NCBI GenBank assembly: GCA_021789755.1
Contig: JAJYJD010000041.1
Coordinates: 1-17,814, forward strand
Length of the DNA: 17,814 bases
Source of the DNA: Bacteroidota bacterium
GTDB lineage: Bacteria; Bacteroidota; Ignavibacteria; Kryptoniales; JAKASW01
Direction of reading: 5' to 3'
The notes under the pieces are model-generated. The model searched no databases. It had not been told where the DNA came from and saw only the letters and a list, made by a program, of their open reading frames with translations. The position numbers were made by a program, and so were the translations under genes. Positions 14,799 through 17,814 of this stretch are shown piece by piece (positions within the stretch are counted from its first letter, which is position 1; the number at the start of each line of letters is the position of its first letter).

Positions 14799-15320
14799 GT
14801 CTGCTGCCCGCAATATTCATTTGAAGTGGGGTTGATAGGGGAATCGAGGTTTTTGGTGTTTTTGGACGAATCATAAGACCTACGTCAGATAAACTTCGTT
14901 TGCATTTGACGTGTCAAGAAGCTATCATATAGTCGCAAATAACAGTACACCGTTGTTTGCGCCAAATGGCGTCTATGGCGCCAAGCCGCATTTTCCTGTT
15001 GATCGTGGAGCGGTAGTTATGGCTGGTTGCCCGTTGAGGGCGAAAAAGGCCATGGTTTTATAGGTTGTGGCTGCAGATGTAATTCCCCGTGTGTCTGCGC
15101 ATCGAAGTGTCGACACGTGAGTGTGGGCTCCGTTGCTACGGGTACTACACGAGGCGTAGCATCATATGCAGAGGTGAAGATACCAGGTTCTGGTTGTGTT
15201 CACCAGTCCCGGCTCTTAGCCGGGATCCCGACTGAAGTCGGGACAATTCTGTATAAGCCAAATACATCTGGCGCGACGGCTCGGGTACACATTTAGAAAC
15301 ATTAGTGAAAGGATCCAGCA
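14799..15320. other. 522-base non-coding region, hairpin-rich leader ahead of the cold-shock gene
   Basis: No convincing gene is present. Inverted repeats occur at 14882-14912 (ACGTCA...AAAC / GTTT...TGACGT), 14935-14960 (GCAAATAAC / GTTGTTTGC, one G-T), 15134-15161 (TGCTACG / CGTAGCA), 15182-15206 (ACCAG, CTGGT, ACCAG: two alternative hairpins), and 15207-15243 (two tandem palindromes). None has a U-tract, so no terminator for the kinase gene is evident. An 89-codon TTG-started frame at 15027-15296 runs through all the hairpins and looks spurious. Positions 14799-14880 show nothing I can name. Part of this stretch is likely the 5' leader of the downstream cold-shock mRNA. Confidence 0.6.
15207..15243. 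repeat. Tandem pair of palindromic hairpins (REP-like)
   Basis: Two adjacent near-perfect palindromes abut without a gap: TCCCGGCT-CTT-AGCCGGGA (15207-15225) and TCCCGACT-GA-AGTCGGGA (15226-15243). Both have the form TCCCG-n2-T / A-n2-CGGGA, so they look like two diverged copies of one unit. Short GC-rich palindromes in pairs in intergenic DNA resemble REP/BIME elements that serve REP-associated tyrosine transposases. This is inference, since no other copy lies in the window apart from a related stem in the csp terminator. Confidence 0.55.
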
Positions 15321-15521
15321 ATGGAGCAAGGAACCGTGAAGTGGTTCAACGCAACCAAGGGATACGGGTTCATCTCTCGCGAGAGTGGTGACGATGTGTT
15401 CGTACATTTCAAAGCCATCATTGGCGAAGGCTACAAGACTTTGAAAGAGGGCGATAAAGTTCAGTTTGAAGTTGAACAGGGCCCCAAAGGGTTGCAAGCG
15501 GCTAAAGTTAAGAAGATCTGA
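15321..15521 (+). CDS. CspA-family cold-shock protein
   Basis: This 66-residue single cold-shock domain is a small OB-fold protein that binds single-stranded RNA and DNA and melts RNA structure. The two RNA-binding motifs are KGYGFI (13-18, RNP1) and VFVHF (26-30, RNP2), with aromatic Trp8 and Phe9 in VKWFN before them. The C-terminal LKEGDKVQFEVEQGPKGLQAAKV is the standard end. A ribosome site, AAGGA, lies 8 bases before the ATG. The long structured upstream region and a dedicated terminator indicate a single-gene transcript, as is usual for csp genes, where the leader often regulates expression with temperature. Paralogues probably exist elsewhere, so I assign no specific csp letter. Confidence 0.96.
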   Translation: MEQGTVKWFNATKGYGFISRESGDDVFVHFKAIIGEGYKTLKEGDKVQFEVEQGPKGLQAAKVKKI

Positions 15522-15540
15522 AGTCGCTTAAACTTTCGGA

Positions 15541-15575
15541 TCCCGGTTGGAGCAATTCAACCGGGATTTTTTTTT
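15541..15575 (+). terminator. Intrinsic terminator after the cold-shock gene
   Basis: A 9-base perfect stem TCCCGGTTG (15541-15549) and CAACCGGGA (15558-15566) with an 8-base loop is followed by nine T residues (15567-15575). It begins 20 bases after the csp stop. Confidence 0.95.
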
Positions 15576-15678
15576 CTCCGGTCGGCACCGCTGTAGGTCT
15601 CAGATAGTTTTCAAAAGTTGGCAAAACCGGTAACTTTTTCCCGGACTCCCCGTAGAATCCTTCAAAAGGAGCTGGAAT

Positions 15679-16131
15679 ATGGAACGCAGACTTTACCGTT
15701 CGAGGAAAAATCGGGTTGTAGCGGGAGTTGCGGGCGGGATCGGCGAATATTTCGATATCGATCCCGTGTTCATCAGGGTGATCTTCGTCCTCGCGACTCT
15801 CGCCGGTGCGTCGGGGTTGCTGGCCTACATAGTTTTATGGATCGTTGTTCCTAATCAGAGATTTGATTTCGAATCGAAAGCCCAAACCGCGGAAGGAGAA
15901 TCAGTCATGGATGAAAAAAAAGTCGGCCGTGAATATGAGTACAGAAAACGCAATGGAAGTCTCACAGGAGGGATAGTCCTTATAGTCCTCGGAGCGCTGT
16001 TCCTCGCAAACAACTATCTGCCCCATTTCGATTTCTCCGCTACCTGGCCGCTGATTCTGGTTGCCATTGGTGTAGCGCTGATACTGAAATCGGCACACAA
16101 GGAAGAGAAGGGGGAGAGTCATGAAAGTTAG
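15679..16131 (+). CDS. PspC-domain membrane protein with LiaF-like second half
   Basis: This 150-residue protein has two modules. The PspC domain (1-60) is clear from LYRSRKNRVVAGVAGGIGEYFDIDPVFIRV followed by a membrane segment at about 32-56 (AYIVLWIVVP). After a charged linker, residues 94-138 contain two more membrane segments (GGIVLIVLGALFLANN; WPLILVAIGVALILKS) of the LiaI/LiaF-N type. PspC-family proteins sit in the inner membrane and take part in envelope-stress responses by contacting regulators; here no partner regulator is adjacent. AAGGAG (15666-15671) seven bases before ATG 15679 fixes the start. The stop overlaps the next gene by 11 bases, which indicates a translated pair. A TTG/ATG-started frame at 15618 in another phase is a shadow. 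Confidence 0.88.
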   Translation: MERRLYRSRKNRVVAGVAGGIGEYFDIDPVFIRVIFVLATLAGASGLLAYIVLWIVVPNQRFDFESKAQTAEGESVMDEKKVGREYEYRKRNGSLTGGIVLIVLGALFLANNYLPHFDFSATWPLILVAIGVALILKSAHKEEKGESHES

Positions 16132-17026
16132 CCGCCTATTTGCCGGAATACTTATCGTCCTGTTGGGGGTTGCACTTTTTCTTTCGAACTTCGACGTTCT
16201 CCGACTCGACTGGCACTTCGTCTTCAGGCTGTGGCCAGTGTTGCTCGTACTAGCCGGCATATCGGTCCTGGTCCCGAATACGAAGTGGAGGGCCATACTT
16301 TATGCGGTGACACTTGTACTGGTGATCGGATGGATAGTATCAGCCGCCTCGGTCGGATGGGGAAGGCTGAGTAACATCTTCCATGGCCACGCGGATGACG
16401 TTCAAACCCAGGAATTCACACAGGACTTCGGCAAGGACGTACGCCATGCAGTGCTCTCGATAAGAGCAGGCGCCGGCACTTTTACCATCCGTGATACGAC
16501 CGGCGATTTGTTCAAGGCGAATTCCGAATCCAACATAGGCCGCTATTCATTCGACTCCGACAAAGAGGGAACGACGCAGAATATGAATCTGACTCTTCAG
16601 GGAAAGGAAGACCGTTGGCAGTTCGGCGGTTCAGAAAATACCGTGAATATGGAACTGAACACAAAGCCGGATTGGGAGATTAACGCCGAAGTAGGAGCTT
16701 GCTCGGTTGACTTCGACCTGACGCGATATTTTGTCAGTCGGGCTACTATAAAGGCAGGCGCATCGTCGATAAAGGTACGGCTGGGAGATAAGGCCGATAC
16801 CACAAGACTTACACTTAACACGGGGGTCTCCTCCCTTACAATATATGTTCCGATGAGCGCAGGCTGTAGGGTGAGGGATGACGCCGAACTTTCCAGCAAG
16901 TCTTTCCCTGATTTCACGAAAGCGGAAGACGGCCACTACGTTTCTCCGAATTACGATTCAGCGAAAAAGAAAATATTTATCGATGTCTCTGCGGGAGTGT
17001 CGTCTGTTAAGATCAGAAGATATTAA
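16121..17026 (+). CDS. LiaF-like membrane protein with beta-helical C-terminal domain
   Basis: This 301-residue protein has three hydrophobic segments (about 5-22, 32-51 and 56-77) of the LiaI-LiaF N-terminal type, then a beta-strand-rich C-terminal region (about 100-301). That region contains repeated G-A-G-x-x-x-(I/V) turns: IRAGAGTFTIRD, AEVGACSVDFDL, IKAGASSIKVRLG, LNTGVSSLTIYVP and VSAGVSSVKIRRY. These resemble the LiaF/DUF4097 'cell-wall-active antibiotic response' domain, a beta-helix-like repeat. LiaF in Firmicutes inhibits the LiaRS two-component system; no such pair is adjacent here, so the role in this organism is inferred only as envelope-stress sensing with the overlapping PspC gene. 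GGGGGAG lies about 5 bases before the ATG. A weak hairpin follows the gene at 17069-17095. Confidence 0.85.
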   Translation: MKVSRLFAGILIVLLGVALFLSNFDVLRLDWHFVFRLWPVLLVLAGISVLVPNTKWRAILYAVTLVLVIGWIVSAASVGWGRLSNIFHGHADDVQTQEFTQDFGKDVRHAVLSIRAGAGTFTIRDTTGDLFKANSESNIGRYSFDSDKEGTTQNMNLTLQGKEDRWQFGGSENTVNMELNTKPDWEINAEVGACSVDFDLTRYFVSRATIKAGASSIKVRLGDKADTTRLTLNTGVSSLTIYVPMSAGCRVRDDAELSSKSFPDFTKAEDGHYVSPNYDSAKKKIFIDVSAGVSSVKIRRY

Positions 17027-17068
17027 GCCCAACGTTGAGACTTTGATTCGAACAAAGGAGACATTCCC

Positions 17069-17095
17069 CGGTCGCCTTTTCCCCGAAGGCGATCG
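17069..17095 (+). terminator. Possible weak terminator after the LiaF-like gene
   Basis: A 10-base stem CGGTCGCCTT (17069-17078) and AAGGCGATCG (17086-17095), with one G-T pair and a 7-base loop, lies 43 bases after the stop. The nearest T-run (six T, 17110-17115) is 14 bases downstream, too far for a standard intrinsic terminator, so it may only attenuate or protect the message. Confidence 0.35.
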
Positions 17096-17160
17096 TTCTA
17101 CTTACGACCTTTTTTCTCAACAATACACATTTTAGATTAAACAAAATTCGGAGGTTCTTA

Positions 17161-17814
17161 ATGAGAAAGCTTGGCGTAGCTGTACTCTTTCTCGCCTCAA
17201 CCGCCTTTGCGATGAACGACGCGAGGTTATTGAGGTTTCCCACCATTTCCCAAAATGAAGTCGCCTTTGTTTACGCCGGCGATATCTACGAAGTCTCCCC
17301 ACAAGGGGGAGTCGCACGGAGACTCACGTCCGATCCCGGCCTTGAGCTGTTCCCGAAGTTCAGCCCGGACGGCAAATGGATCGCTTTCACCGGACAGTAT
17401 GACGGCAATTTTAATGTCTATGTCATGCCAGCTGAAGGAGGTCAACCCAGGCAGCTTACCTTCCGCCAGGATGTCGAAGGCATTCCGGAGAGGATGGGCC
17501 CGAACAACGAAGTAATCACCTGGACGCCTGATGGGAAAAACATTTTGTTCCTTTCACGGATGCATACCTACAACACCTGGTTCGGAAGTCTGTACACGAT
17601 ATCCGTCGAAGGTGGGATGCCGGTCCAGTTCCCGGTTCCAAAGGGCGGTCTTCTCAGCTTCTCACCAGACGGCAAGGAATTCGCATATAACAGAATTTTC
17701 AGAAACTTCAGAGCAAGGAAAAGATATTACGGCGGAATGGCGCAGAAGATCTACATCCATAACATGAAGACCATGGATGAGGAGCAGATCGGTGACTGGA
17801 AAGGAACCGACACC
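17161..17814 (+). CDS. Exported Tricorn-protease/TolB-like beta-propeller protein, 3'-truncated by window edge
   Basis: The frame is open from ATG 17161 to the window end (218 codons) and lacks its C-terminus. A Sec-type signal peptide is clear (MRKLGVAVLFLASTAFA, cleavage near residue 17-19). It is followed by propeller blades with TolB/WD40-type repeats: PTISQNEVAFVYAGDIYEV, RRLTSDPGLELFPKFSPDGKWIAFTGQ, RQLTFRQDV, ITWTPDGKNILFLSR and LSFSPDGKEFAYNR. This opening matches the N-terminal propellers of bacterial Tricorn-like S41 peptidases, which continue with further propellers, PDZ and a serine-protease core; those parts are outside the window, so peptidase activity is inferred. GGAGG (17150-17154), six bases before the ATG, is a strong ribosome site. 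It probably acts in the periplasm. Confidence 0.85.
   Translation, partial: MRKLGVAVLFLASTAFAMNDARLLRFPTISQNEVAFVYAGDIYEVSPQGGVARRLTSDPGLELFPKFSPDGKWIAFTGQYDGNFNVYVMPAEGGQPRQLTFRQDVEGIPERMGPNNEVITWTPDGKNILFLSRMHTYNTWFGSLYTISVEGGMPVQFPVPKGGLLSFSPDGKEFAYNRIFRNFRARKRYYGGMAQKIYIHNMKTMDEEQIGDWKGTDT

Noticed and set aside
15027..15296. 89-codon cysteine-rich frame (TTG start) before the cold-shock gene
   Set aside because: It starts at TTG, runs through three hairpins, and its cysteine cluster has no recognisable spacing; treated as non-coding.
15618..15854. 78-codon frame overlapping the start of the PspC gene
   Set aside because: It is in another phase of the PspC-coding sequence; the PspC frame has a perfect AAGGAG and clear domain motifs.
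1..17814. CRISPR arrays, insertion sequences, integrase or toxin-antitoxin genes
   Set aside because: Looked for on both strands; no regularly spaced direct repeats, transposase motifs or typical toxin/antitoxin pairs were seen.

Overview
The window looks like chromosomal DNA of a free-living bacterium from the Bacteroidota/Chlorobi side of the tree, most likely Ignavibacteria or a close relative. This is an inference from gene content. The clues are a GWxTD-domain lipoprotein/secreted protein, the bacillithiol gene bshB1, a short (285-residue) primary sigma factor lacking region 1.1, and an ftsE with no ftsX beside it. Base composition is even at roughly 50% GC. I see no insertion sequence, phage gene, CRISPR array, tRNA or rRNA.

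Layout. Positions 2-914 (+) hold the 3' part of an Mrp/ApbC iron-sulfur carrier ATPase followed at once by a NifU C-terminal-type scaffold protein. Positions 1068-7170 (-) form one long leftward run, read from right to left: aldehyde dehydrogenase, bshB1, GWxTD protein, pdxA, SAM methyltransferase, ftsE. Several of these overlap by 4-8 bases (ALDH/bshB1, GWxTD/pdxA, methyltransferase/ftsE), which argues for co-transcription in at least two blocks. Positions 7338-10340 (+) hold a GAF-GAF-degenerate GGDEF protein, a small zinc-ribbon protein and the primary sigma factor gene, closed by a strong intrinsic terminator. Positions 10497-14798 (+) encode a 1433-residue hybrid histidine kinase with many GAF and PAS sensor modules. 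Positions 14799-15320 have no convincing gene but are rich in inverted repeats and lead into a cold-shock protein gene with its own terminator. Positions 15679-17026 (+) hold an overlapping PspC-type and LiaF-like membrane gene pair. The window ends inside a Tricorn-type exported protease/beta-propeller gene starting at 17161.

Functionally, the window mixes housekeeping (Fe-S delivery, vitamin B6 synthesis, thiol synthesis, cell division, primary sigma factor) with signalling and envelope-stress genes. I do not see a complete new multi-gene defence or mobile system. The most unusual points are: two signalling proteins carrying signature domains with lost catalytic residues (GGDEF changed to SAHSF; a receiver without its Lys); a kinase reading frame whose first receiver strand lies upstream of any normal start codon; a 122-base nested inverted-repeat element between the zinc-ribbon and sigma-factor genes; and a leader upstream of the cold-shock gene that can form mutually exclusive hairpins followed by two tandem near-perfect palindromes.
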